Source: Paenibacillus radicibacter (GTDB taxonomy: Bacteria > Bacillota > Bacilli > Paenibacillales > NBRC-103111). Taken from it: a stretch of DNA of 64,000 nt. Below, one piece after another: positions 27,334 to 36,000 of the stretch. The stretch covers positions 1-64,000 of the forward strand of contig NZ_JANQBC010000004.1 of assembly GCF_024721995.1 (NCBI RefSeq), written 5' to 3'. A program made the position numbers and the translations under genes. The notes beneath the pieces were generated by a model. The model saw nothing but the letters and a program-made list of their open reading frames with translations, was not told where the DNA came from and did not search any database. Numbering within the stretch: position 1 is the first letter of the stretch; each line of letters begins with the position of its first letter.

Positions 27334-27356
27334 GGTTCGTAGCTTCGCTACGAACC
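27334..27356 (-). other. Perfect 10-bp hairpin containing a stop codon
   Basis: GGTTCGTAGC (27334-27343), loop TTC, GCTACGAACC (27347-27356). The stop codon of the ABC permease gene (27348-27350, minus) is inside the stem. No T-run follows, so it is not a standard terminator; it may slow RNA decay from the 3' end. Confidence 0.7.
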
Positions 27357-28133
27357 GGCTCCGCGGTAACGATGTACACCGGTATTCCAGATGAATAAAC
27401 CAAGCGAGAAGAAGACAATTCCCACAACTGGCGTCATTAGCGCGTAGCCCATCCAGTTGGCAGGATCTAAGAAATACGCAGCTGGGTAAAACCCGACAAA
27501 TGCGAACGGTAAGAGGAATGTAAGGATTCCTTTAAGCAGCTTATTATAAATCGTAATTGGGTAACGTCCATAGTTCTGAATGTTCCAGATCAGCGGCATA
27601 ATCCCAGTCGGCGCATCTGAATAAAAAGATGTTGCTGTAATGGCGATAAACACACCAAAGTAAATCATGACTGCACCAATAATGAGTACGATAAACACGA
27701 ACGGGTCATACCAAGACCACGCGATGTCTAGCTGCGCCCATGAATACCCCATTACGATAGCTCCTGCAAGCGAACTAAACAGTGCCGCGGGGTCCAAGTT
27801 CTCCAGTATGATCTGATACAAGTTATACGCCGGGCGTGTGAGGATACGGTCCATCTCCCCTTTGACAATATATCGCTCGGAGAAGCCGTACAAGTTAAAT
27901 AATGCCGAGAACAATCCATAAGGGATCATGAAGAACCCATATATGAACAAGATCTGCTCCCGATTCCAGCCTCCCAGGGAGTCCGTCTGATTAAACACGA
28001 TCAAAATAAACAATAAGTTAAGACCATTAAATAATAAGTCGGACAATACTTCGATCCAGAAGTCCGCACGATAAGTCAGCTTGGTCTTAATATAATTTTT
28101 CAAATAGCCAGTTGCCAGATTAATATAGAACAT
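27348..28133 (-). CDS. ABC-2 type transporter permease (COG3694-like)
   Basis: 261 residues with six membrane segments. It resembles the second permease of the DUF990-type exporter systems, which always occur as ATPase, permease, permease. The stretch SERYIVKGEMDRILTRPAYNLYQIILE (about residues 86-112) is family-typical. It starts 6 bases after the stop of the first permease, behind GGGAGGGTG. The substrate is unknown. The stop codon lies inside a hairpin, and a palindromic repeat follows. Confidence 0.88.
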   Translation of the reverse strand: MFYINLATGYLKNYIKTKLTYRADFWIEVLSDLLFNGLNLLFILIVFNQTDSLGGWNREQILFIYGFFMIPYGLFSALFNLYGFSERYIVKGEMDRILTRPAYNLYQIILENLDPAALFSSLAGAIVMGYSWAQLDIAWSWYDPFVFIVLIIGAVMIYFGVFIAITATSFYSDAPTGIMPLIWNIQNYGRYPITIYNKLLKGILTFLLPFAFVGFYPAAYFLDPANWMGYALMTPVVGIVFFSLGLFIWNTGVHRYRGAGS

Positions 28134-28139
28134 CGTGCA

Positions 28140-28934
28140 TCACCCTCCCTGAACGAACAGACGCGTGCGTGCTGCTCTCCATAACAGGATCATCGGAATT
28201 ATGAGCAGGGCAAACCACATGATCTGAAGCCCAATTAATCCCCATACCGCACTGCCTGTCACTCTACCTGTAAACACAGAGCCCGGTAAGTACGTAATGG
28301 CTTGGAACGGTAAGTATTCGAGGATCTTTGCTGCCCACCCCGGGAACAATGCAATCGGTACGATGAGTCCGGAAAATAAATCAATGGCTACGCGCTTCAT
28401 GCGCATTAAGCCTTCGGCATTTTCCAAGAAAAAGGCAGTTAAGCCGGTAATGATGTTGATCTGCGAGTTAATTAAGAATGCAAACACTAACATCAATAAG
28501 TATATCCCCCACACCCCGATATCCCGTGGCAGTTCAACTGGGAACAGCAGGGACACGATAATAAGTCCTGGTGTTGTGAACAGTAGCAATCGGAAGATGC
28601 CTTCTCCGAAGCCTTGCATCATTTTGACAATGATATAGTTATAAGGACGAATGAATTGCACCGCAACGGAACCATCCCGAATGTCATTGGCAATTTCCCG
28701 ATCCAAGTTGTTAAAATAAAACGCGCGACTCATCCACGAAACAACGACGTAAGTCGTCATCTGTGTCAGTGTTAGACCACCTAGCTGCTCGGTACTGCCA
28801 TAGATCGCTTTCCATAAAAAATAATAAGACCCAATATTAATGGCATAAATCAAAATGCCGCTATAATAATTGACGCGGTAAGCAAGCATCATCAAGAACC
28901 GCATCCGAATAATTTCTACATACGCGCTAAACAT
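28140..28934 (-). CDS. ABC-2 type transporter permease (COG4587-like)
   Basis: 264 residues with six membrane segments and the stretch LDREIANDIRDGSVAVQFIRPYN (about 78-100), typical of the first permease of these exporters. Its start overlaps the ATPase stop by 8 bases, with GAGG located inside the ATPase gene, so translation is coupled. The two permeases probably form the membrane channel together. Confidence 0.88.
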   Translation of the reverse strand: MFSAYVEIIRMRFLMMLAYRVNYYSGILIYAINIGSYYFLWKAIYGSTEQLGGLTLTQMTTYVVVSWMSRAFYFNNLDREIANDIRDGSVAVQFIRPYNYIIVKMMQGFGEGIFRLLLFTTPGLIIVSLLFPVELPRDIGVWGIYLLMLVFAFLINSQINIITGLTAFFLENAEGLMRMKRVAIDLFSGLIVPIALFPGWAAKILEYLPFQAITYLPGSVFTGRVTGSAVWGLIGLQIMWFALLIIPMILLWRAARTRLFVQGG

Positions 28935-29973
28935 GAATGCTTAACCTCTCTTCTACCTCCGCTCGCGGTACACTGGCTGATCCAGACTTATAAATTTCGC
29001 GTACGATGTCATCCGTATTCGTCTCAATGATCTGAATGTCGCGAATCGCAAGGTTACCTACAACACGTGCTAGCATATCGGATACGTTCGCAGTTTTCTG
29101 AGGAACAAAAGCGGTCGCGCTTTGATCATCATTCATTTTCCAAGCGACATCTAAGCCTTCGGTTAATGCCACAAGTGTCTCGAGTGTAACGGACTGTTCA
29201 AACTTGAGGACGACTTCTTTCCCTTGACCCCAACGCTCCTTCAATTCCTCTAGACCACCATCGTAAATGATACGACCATCATCGAGCATTATAACTCGTG
29301 AACATAAAGCTTCAATATCTTGCAGATCGTGCGTTGTCAGCAGGATTGTCGTGCCGTAGCGGCGGTTCAGGTCTTTTAAAAATTCACGAATTTCAGTCTT
29401 TACCACGATATCCAGTCCAATTGTCGGCTCATCCAAAAATACAATCGATGGATTATGTAGCAATGATGCTGCGAGTTCACAACGCATCCGCTGACCCAAG
29501 CTCAGTTTACGAACAGGTCTGGACAACAATTCACCGAGATCAAGGCGCTGAACGATTTCATCCAACATCGCCTTAAAATCATTCTCTGGAACTCGATAAA
29601 TTTTGCGTAGCAATTGGAACGACTCAATCACGCCTAAATCCCACCACAATTGAGAACGCTGACCGAAGACGACACCAATCTCGCGCACAAATTTCTCACG
29701 CTCTTTATAAGGCACATGCCCATTAACAATGATGTCCCCTGACGTTGGAACAAGAATGCCTGTAAGCATCTTGATCGTCGTCGATTTCCCTGCCCCATTC
29801 TCACCGATATAGCCACAAATCTCCCCTTGCGGGATGGAAAAAGAAATGTCTTTCACTGCTGTTACTTGCTTATATTGACGATTAAATAAGTCACGCATGG
29901 CACCCTTTAGCCCGCCTCGATTAACTTGTACGTTAAATTCTTTGCGCAAATCATGCACATCGATTGCTAGCAT
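28927..29973 (-). CDS. ABC transporter ATP-binding protein (COG4586/DrrA-like)
   Basis: 348 residues. Walker A is GYIGENGAGKSTTIKMLTG, the Q-loop is in FGQRSQLWWDL, the signature is LSLGQRMRCELAASL, Walker B is IVFLDEPTIGLD and the switch His is in TTHDL. The C-terminal 100 residues are an accessory domain. The FGQRSQLWWDLG stretch is characteristic of the group paired with COG4587 and COG3694 permeases. The start follows AAGGAGG. It is the first gene of a three-gene operon. Confidence 0.93.
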   Translation of the reverse strand: MLAIDVHDLRKEFNVQVNRGGLKGAMRDLFNRQYKQVTAVKDISFSIPQGEICGYIGENGAGKSTTIKMLTGILVPTSGDIIVNGHVPYKEREKFVREIGVVFGQRSQLWWDLGVIESFQLLRKIYRVPENDFKAMLDEIVQRLDLGELLSRPVRKLSLGQRMRCELAASLLHNPSIVFLDEPTIGLDIVVKTEIREFLKDLNRRYGTTILLTTHDLQDIEALCSRVIMLDDGRIIYDGGLEELKERWGQGKEVVLKFEQSVTLETLVALTEGLDVAWKMNDDQSATAFVPQKTANVSDMLARVVGNLAIRDIQIIETNTDDIVREIYKSGSASVPRAEVEERLSIHV

Positions 29974-30027
29974 ATGTTTCCTCCTTACAGCTACCCTACT
30001 GTGCGAAGCTGGGTTGCTATCCCTGTT

Positions 30028-30056
30028 TTGAAACCTCTATAATTGAGTCATAATAT
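30028..30056 (+). promoter_or_regulatory. Promoter of the LCP-family gene
   Basis: TTGAAA (30028-30033) and TAATAT (30051-30056) are 17 bases apart, about 75 bases before the TTG start. A small hairpin, GCGAG-N7-CTCGC, follows at about 30057-30073. Confidence 0.6.
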
Positions 30057-30130
30057 GCGAGACCCTCACTCGCAAAAGACATTATTACATCATACAACAA
30101 GACCTTGAGTTTGGAAAAGGAGGGGACAAT

Positions 30131-31105
30131 TTGCGAAAAAAGTGGAAATGGTTTCTACTTTTGCTTCTTATCGTCCTATTAGCTGGGGCTGGCTATTATG
30201 GTTATTCGTTATACAATTTCGCCAATAATATCTCCAATAAATCGGAGCAGAATTCCTATTTTTCTAAGGAACAACAACAAGAAAACTTGCCTCCTATATG
30301 GGAAAAGAAAGATCGGGTTAACATTCTGCTTTTAGGCGGAGATGCTCGCGTATCCACGATTAAAGAGCGTCCAAGGTCGGATACGATGATCTTGCTGTCC
30401 GTCGATCCGGTCACGAAAAAAGCATCGATGATGTCGATCCTCCGTGACTTGTATGTCAAGATTCCGGGCAAAGGACAGAATCGAATTAATGCCGCTCTAG
30501 CGTTCGGTGGACCTAACCTTGCGATGCGAACAGTTAGTGAGGCGCTCGACATTCCTGTTCAATATTATGTGTATACGGATTTCAAAGGATTTATTGCACT
30601 TGTTGATTCCATTGGCGGCGTTACGATTGATGTTGAGAAGAACATGAAGTATACAGATTCTGCAGATAAGCATCTCTTCGACATCAATTTGAAAAAAGGT
30701 GTTCAGCAGATGGATGGTAAGACGGCGCTACAATACGTTCGCTTCCGTCATGACGCTGAGCACAATATTGGTCGCTCCGAGCGGCAAAGAAAGTTTATCT
30801 CAGCAGTCGCTCAAAAAATGCAATCCACATCCTCGATCCTAAAGATGCCGACGATTCTAAACAATATTGAGCCTTTTATTGAAACGAATCTTAAGGTCAG
30901 TGACTTAACGAAGCTGGCAGGACTTGCATTCGAAGTGAATACGAAGGAAATGAGCTCTGTACAATTACCTCCAATGCACTTGTATAACGACCGAATGATT
31001 GAGGGCATGGCCGTTGTAACGACAGACAAGAAAAAGCTACAACAATATGTACAAGGTATCTTTAATGGTACGATCAGTCCAGATGGAAAACCTGTTAATA
31101 AATAA
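30131..31105 (+). CDS. LCP (LytR-CpsA-Psr) family glycopolymer transferase
   Basis: 324 residues with one N-terminal membrane segment (about 7-27) and an extracellular LCP domain (about 60-275). The stretches VNILLLGGDAR, RSDTMILLSVDP, SILRDLYVKIPGKGQNRINA and ALQYVRFRHD carry the arginines and aspartates that bind the polyprenyl pyrophosphate substrate. These enzymes attach teichoic acids or other glycopolymers to peptidoglycan. The start is TTG, with AGGAGGGG five bases upstream. The gene stands alone and is transcribed away from the ABC exporter. Confidence 0.93.
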   Translation: MRKKWKWFLLLLLIVLLAGAGYYGYSLYNFANNISNKSEQNSYFSKEQQQENLPPIWEKKDRVNILLLGGDARVSTIKERPRSDTMILLSVDPVTKKASMMSILRDLYVKIPGKGQNRINAALAFGGPNLAMRTVSEALDIPVQYYVYTDFKGFIALVDSIGGVTIDVEKNMKYTDSADKHLFDINLKKGVQQMDGKTALQYVRFRHDAEHNIGRSERQRKFISAVAQKMQSTSSILKMPTILNNIEPFIETNLKVSDLTKLAGLAFEVNTKEMSSVQLPPMHLYNDRMIEGMAVVTTDKKKLQQYVQGIFNGTISPDGKPVNK

Positions 31106-31125
31106 GCATAGGATCAAATAAGCAT

Positions 31126-31183
31126 TAGCAGCTTGTCAAGAGCACTTCACATGGGAAGAAGTCGCTCTTGATCCGCTTGCTGT
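31126..31183 (+). other. Imperfect hairpin between the LCP gene and hemL
   Basis: TCAAGAGC and ACTTC (31136-31148) pair with GAAGT and GCTCTTGA (31158-31171), with further outer pairing. There is no T-run, so it is at best a weak terminator or a transcript-stabilising stem. Confidence 0.4.
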
Positions 31184-31214
31184 TATTCATGAAAAGAAAA
31201 GGGGAATTTTCATT

Positions 31215-32528
31215 ATGGAACGTACAAGATCGGCAGAGTTGTATACGGAAGCACTTGAGCACATTGTAGGCGGTGTTAACTCACCATCACGCTCATTCAA
31301 GGCTGTTGGCGGCGGTGCGCCCGTATTTATGAAGCGCGGTGAAGGTGCTTACTTCTGGGATGAGGATGGCAATAAATATATCGATTTCTTAGCAGCCTAT
31401 GGTCCGATTATTACTGGACATGCGCATTCGCACATTACGGAAGCGATCTGCAATGCGGCAAAAAACGGGACACTATACGGAACACCAACTGAGCTTGAGA
31501 TCAAATTTGCGAAGATGCTAAAAGACGCGATTCCATCGCTCGATAAAGTTCGCTTTGTGAACTCAGGAACGGAAGCGGTTATGACGACGATTCGCGTTGC
31601 ACGTGCCTTTACAGGACGGACAAAAATTATTAAATTCGCAGGCTGTTACCACGGACATTCCGATCTTGTGCTTGTTGCGGCAGGATCTGGTCCATCTACA
31701 CTGGGAACGCCAGACAGTGCAGGGGTCCCTGCTTCGATCGCACAAGAAGTGATCACAGTACCGTTCAACGATCTCGACGCGCTAAACGCAGCACTTGATC
31801 GTTGGCAGGGTGAGATCGCTGCCGTTATGGTCGAGCCCATCGTCGGTAACTTCGGCATGGTGATGCCGAAGCCAGGCTTCCTCGAAGGGCTCTGCCAAGC
31901 GGCACGCAGCCACGGCGCCCTGGTCATCTACGACGAGGTTATCACAGCGTTCCGGTTCCACTACGGAACGACGCAAACCTACGATGACCTAGGCGCGGAC
32001 CGCGCAGCCATCGAACCCGATCTGACGGCCCTAGGCAAAGTGATCGGCGGCGGACTGCCGATCGGTGCTTATGGTGGCCGTAAGGAAGTGATGGCGCAGG
32101 TCGCTCCGCTTGGACCTGCTTATCAAGCCGGCACGATGGCGGGTAACCCTGCCTCCATCTCCGCAGGCATTGCCTGCCTCGAGGTTATGCAAGAGGCAGG
32201 GTTGTACGAGAGGCTGGAGCGCATGGGCGCACGCCTCGCAGATGGTTTGGCAGCAGCGGCAGCGAAGCATAGCGTGCCACTTACGATCAACCGCATCGGC
32301 GGTGCAATCTCGACGCACTTCTGCGATCATTCCGTGACGAACTTTGATGAAGCTCAAGATACGGATGGCGAGCAATTCGCTGCATTCTTCCGTCACATGC
32401 TTGAAGAAGGAATTCTTCTCGCTCCATCCAAATATGAAGCATGGTTTATCACGATTGCGCATACAGATGAAGATATCGAAACGACAATTGCAGCGGCAGA
32501 ACGTGCTTTTGCCAAAATGAATAGCTAA
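31215..32528 (+). CDS. hemL: Glutamate-1-semialdehyde 2,1-aminomutase
   Basis: 437 residues. A PLP enzyme of the class III aminotransferase fold that turns glutamate-1-semialdehyde into 5-aminolevulinate for heme synthesis. It has [16 protein letters not shown] near the N-terminus, the cofactor-binding stretch [18 protein letters not shown] and the Schiff-base lysine in [17 protein letters not shown]. The start follows AAAGGGG. No other heme genes are adjacent, so this may be the second paralogue (GsaB-like) that many bacilli carry. The middle third (about 31780-32290) looks distinctly more GC-rich than the flanks. Confidence 0.95.
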   Translation: MERTRSAELYTEALEHIVGGVNSPSRSFKAVGGGAPVFMKRGEGAYFWDEDGNKYIDFLAAYGPIITGHAHSHITEAICNAAKNGTLYGTPTELEIKFAKMLKDAIPSLDKVRFVNSGTEAVMTTIRVARAFTGRTKIIKFAGCYHGHSDLVLVAAGSGPSTLGTPDSAGVPASIAQEVITVPFNDLDALNAALDRWQGEIAAVMVEPIVGNFGMVMPKPGFLEGLCQAARSHGALVIYDEVITAFRFHYGTTQTYDDLGADRAAIEPDLTALGKVIGGGLPIGAYGGRKEVMAQVAPLGPAYQAGTMAGNPASISAGIACLEVMQEAGLYERLERMGARLADGLAAAAAKHSVPLTINRIGGAISTHFCDHSVTNFDEAQDTDGEQFAAFFRHMLEEGILLAPSKYEAWFITIAHTDEDIETTIAAAERAFAKMNS

Positions 32529-32564
32529 TCCCTTGTAATAAACGAACCTTATACACTCAAATTC

Positions 32565-32602
32565 ACGAACTATACTCGAATATCGGGTATAGTTCGTTCG
32601 TG
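32565..32602 (+). terminator. Probable terminator of hemL
   Basis: ACGAACTATAC (32565-32575) pairs perfectly with GTATAGTTCGT (32587-32597) around an 11-base loop. The tail is only weakly T-rich, so efficiency is uncertain. Confidence 0.65.
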
Positions 32603-32604
32603 TT

Positions 32605-32981
32605 TAATGAAATATTTATCAGCCATATAAAATATTTCATTCATAAATATGCAAAATGCAAACGCTTCCACGTCAGATAACCTGACATAGGATATTGTAT
32701 GTCGAAATAATTTCATGCTATTCTTAATGTACTAGTTTTTCGTATTTTCTATTTAAAAATAGCGTATTTTCCCACTTTTCTAATCAATTTATTAGATGCA
32801 ATTCCATTCCACCCTCATTCTCTTGCCAAATTAGGCAGCAAACTCGGGCATACAATCCCTCTTTCGCCACATATAATTATTCAATATGTTGAATTTTTAT
32901 ACAACATTAATGCATAACCTATTATTCCGTTTTTTCGCAAGATCCATTGCTAAAATAGAACTAATTATTGCTCACATTTTG
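32605..32981 (+). promoter_or_regulatory. Leader/promoter region of the glutamate synthase gene
   Basis: An A/T-rich non-coding stretch of about 375 bases. It holds a cre-like site, TGCAAACGCTTCCA (32657-32670, 13 of 14 to the usual CcpA consensus), and just behind it the inverted repeat GTCAG-ATAAC-CTGAC (32672-32686). A weak promoter, TTGTAT then TATTCT, is possible near 32696-32725. No gene or known riboswitch was recognised. Confidence 0.45.
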
Positions 32982-33014
32982 AGGAGGTGAAGGTCAGGTA
33001 ACTGACCCTGTGCT
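32982..33014 (+). promoter_or_regulatory. Ribosome binding site with a hairpin in the spacer
   Basis: The Shine-Dalgarno sequence AGGAGGTGA (32982-32990) lies 27 bases from the ATG, far too distant in linear form. Between them is a perfect hairpin, GGTCAG (32992-32997), GNRA-type loop GTAA, CTGACC (33002-33007). Folding it removes 16 bases and leaves about 11 between GGAGG and ATG. Confidence 0.7.
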
Positions 33015-36000
33015 ATGAACGAATCTATGCGTAATGAAGGCCGTTTTGAGAATTTATTGCTTACTGAGCACGATAGCTGCGGCATTGTATGTATCATCGA
33101 AAAAGATGGTCATCCGTCCACTAGCAACATCCAAAAAGCGATTGATGCCCTCGTCAAATTGGAGCACCGCTCTGGCTTTATTGCTGGTGAAGGTGATGGA
33201 TGCGGAATTCTTACCGATATCCCGCGCGCGTTATGGGAGCGTAAACTTGTTGATGCGAGCTTAGATGGTGCTCTTGCTTATACAGATGCTTTCTCTGTCG
33301 CTCATATTTTCGTTCCAAGACGGGATGAATTTTCAGTCGAAACGATCCAAGCAGGCATCCGCCAATTGTTCGCGGATCACAAGGTTTCGATTATTTTAGA
33401 ACAAGAAAACGGTGTTGACCGCTCTGTCCTCGGTGCTAATGGTCTGAATGATGAGCCTTTATTCTGGCAGATCGCAGCTCTAGGCGATGAATCCCATGAG
33501 AATCTGGCAAATGCCCTTTATGAACTTCATGTTGCCATTGAACAAGAATACCGCGTGCATGTCGCAACGCTTAGCCATGTAACGTCTGCTTATAAAGTGA
33601 TGGGTTCTGCAACAATCTTGCAGCAATATTTTGACGACACACGCGATCCACTATTCGCTTCTCAAGTGACAGTTGGTCATAACCGTTATTCCACGAATAC
33701 ATTGTCGTCCTTCTTCCGTGTACAACCATTCTCGCTCCTCGGACACAATGGTGAAATTAACACGGTTAAGAAAATGCGTATTGAAGCGGATATGATCGGT
33801 GTTCCGCTTGTCGATGGCGGCTCTGACTCACAGGACATGAACCGTGTTATTGAAACATTCATTCACCGCTTTGGCATGAGCTTATTCGAAGCGATGGAGC
33901 TTGTCTTCCCTCCTATTATTAATGAAATGAAAAGCTTCCGACCGGAGCTTCAAGACTTATATGTGTACTTCCGTCAAATCTGGGGTCACTACGCACAAGG
34001 CCCTGCAGGGATCGTGTCCCGTTATGGCAATGAGTGCATCTTCTCCGTTGATGCTCTTGGCCTTCGTCCTGTGTGGATGGTTGAAACGGCTGAATCCTTC
34101 TACTTCTCTTCAGAGCAAGGGGTTGTGTTCGTCAGCGACATGGTTGCTGAACCGAAACCGATTGCTCCTGGTGAAAAAATAGGGGTTCAGCTCACGCCAG
34201 GTCAACCTGTTAACATCGTTCCTTACTATCAAGTACAAAATCTCGTGCTGGAGCGCGCATCCAAACGTGTTGATTTTACAGGATTACGTAAGCATCTTAA
34301 TCCATCTCTTGAAGGCCTTGCAGTTGAAGCTGCTCCTGCAAATGGTGAAGCTACCGATTCTATATACAGCGCATTTGGCTGGGATCGTGACGGCATCTCG
34401 ATGATCGAACAAATGGCAGAGACAGGTGCAGAGCCGATTCGCTCCCTTGGGCATGATGCACCGCACGCGGCTCTTCACTGGGAACGACAGAACATCCCTG
34501 ACTTCATTAAAGAAAGTGTTGCTGTCGTAACGAATCCAGCGATTGACCGTGACCGCGAAATGGAGCACTTCTCTACTCGTATCGTCGTTGGACCTCGTTC
34601 GGCTGTGTATGGCAGCTTAGATCATCGCTTGCGTGTTGAACTACTTGCACCACTTGTACTTGAAGGTGCGAATGGTGTAGATTCCGAGCAGCAATTGTCC
34701 CAACCAAGCTATGAGGCGTTACTCGCAATGTTCGCTGGGTCTACGACTGTATTATCGACGATATTTGCTCGTGGCACTTCGCTCCGTGATGCTCTCGATC
34801 AATTAGCTGAAGCTGCTGCTAATGCAGTTCACAGTGGCTCTACCCTACTCGTTCTTGATGATACAGGTGCACACGAGAATGATCGCCTATGGATCGAACC
34901 ACACCTAGCTGTATCCAAAGTCGATATTCGCTTACGTTCAGAAAAAATTGCACTCGGTGACAACTTACGCCGGCAAGCATCGATCGTTCTCCGCTCCGCT
35001 GGAATTCGGAACTTGCATGATATCGCGGTTGCTTGTGGCTTAGGTGCTGATGTGATCTCACCTTATATCTTGTTCCAGACTGCGTCTGTTAAAGAAGGTG
35101 CTGTTGCAGCGCGTAGAGTATATGCGGCTTTGTCCAAAGGCTTGGAGAAAGTGATCTCTACAATCGGTACGCATGAATTACGCGGTTACACGCGCTTCTT
35201 CTCCTCTATTGGCTTAAAACCTGAAATTGCAGAAGTACTTGATATCGTCAACTATTTAGGTAATGAAGAAATTGGAACAGGATTTAGCGAGCTAGAAGCA
35301 GATGCGGAGAAGCGTTATGCCGATTTCTCAAATCCAAAGGCAAAGGCGGCGAAGAACTTCCGCTTCTTCCAGCGTATGTGGAAAGCGCTTGGTGATGCAG
35401 CTTCAGGTGCTGCACCATATAGTGACTACCGGGATAAACTCCGCGAAGAAGAGAAGAAGAATCCGATCTCCATTCGTCACGTTGCTGAATTCAACTATGC
35501 AAAGTCATTACAAGAAGGTCGCACAGCTCTTCAGCCGTCTGACGTCAATATTGCGGTAGGTAATCACTCCTTACCTATGTTGATCTCTTCCATGTCATTC
35601 GGATCGCAGAACGAAACGGCATTCCGCGCTTATGCAGAAGCTGGCGAGCGTCTGAACATGGTTACGATGAACGGTGAGGGCGGCGAAATTAAAGATATGC
35701 TCGGCCGCTATAAGAACACCCGCGGAGCGCAAGTCGCTTCTGGTCGATTCGGCGTCAACATTGAACTTGCGAATGCTGTTGCCTTCTTAGAGATTAAGAT
35801 CGGTCAAGGCGCAAAGCCCGGTGAAGGCGGACACCTTCCTGGTTCCAAGGTAACACCGAAAGTCGCTGCGGCTCGTAATGCAACGATTGGTTCTGACCTC
35901 ATCTCGCCTTCGAACAATCACGATATTTATTCAATTGAAGACTTGGCACAAATGATCTCTGAGCTTAAAGAAGCAAGCGGTCGTAAAGCGAAGATCATCG

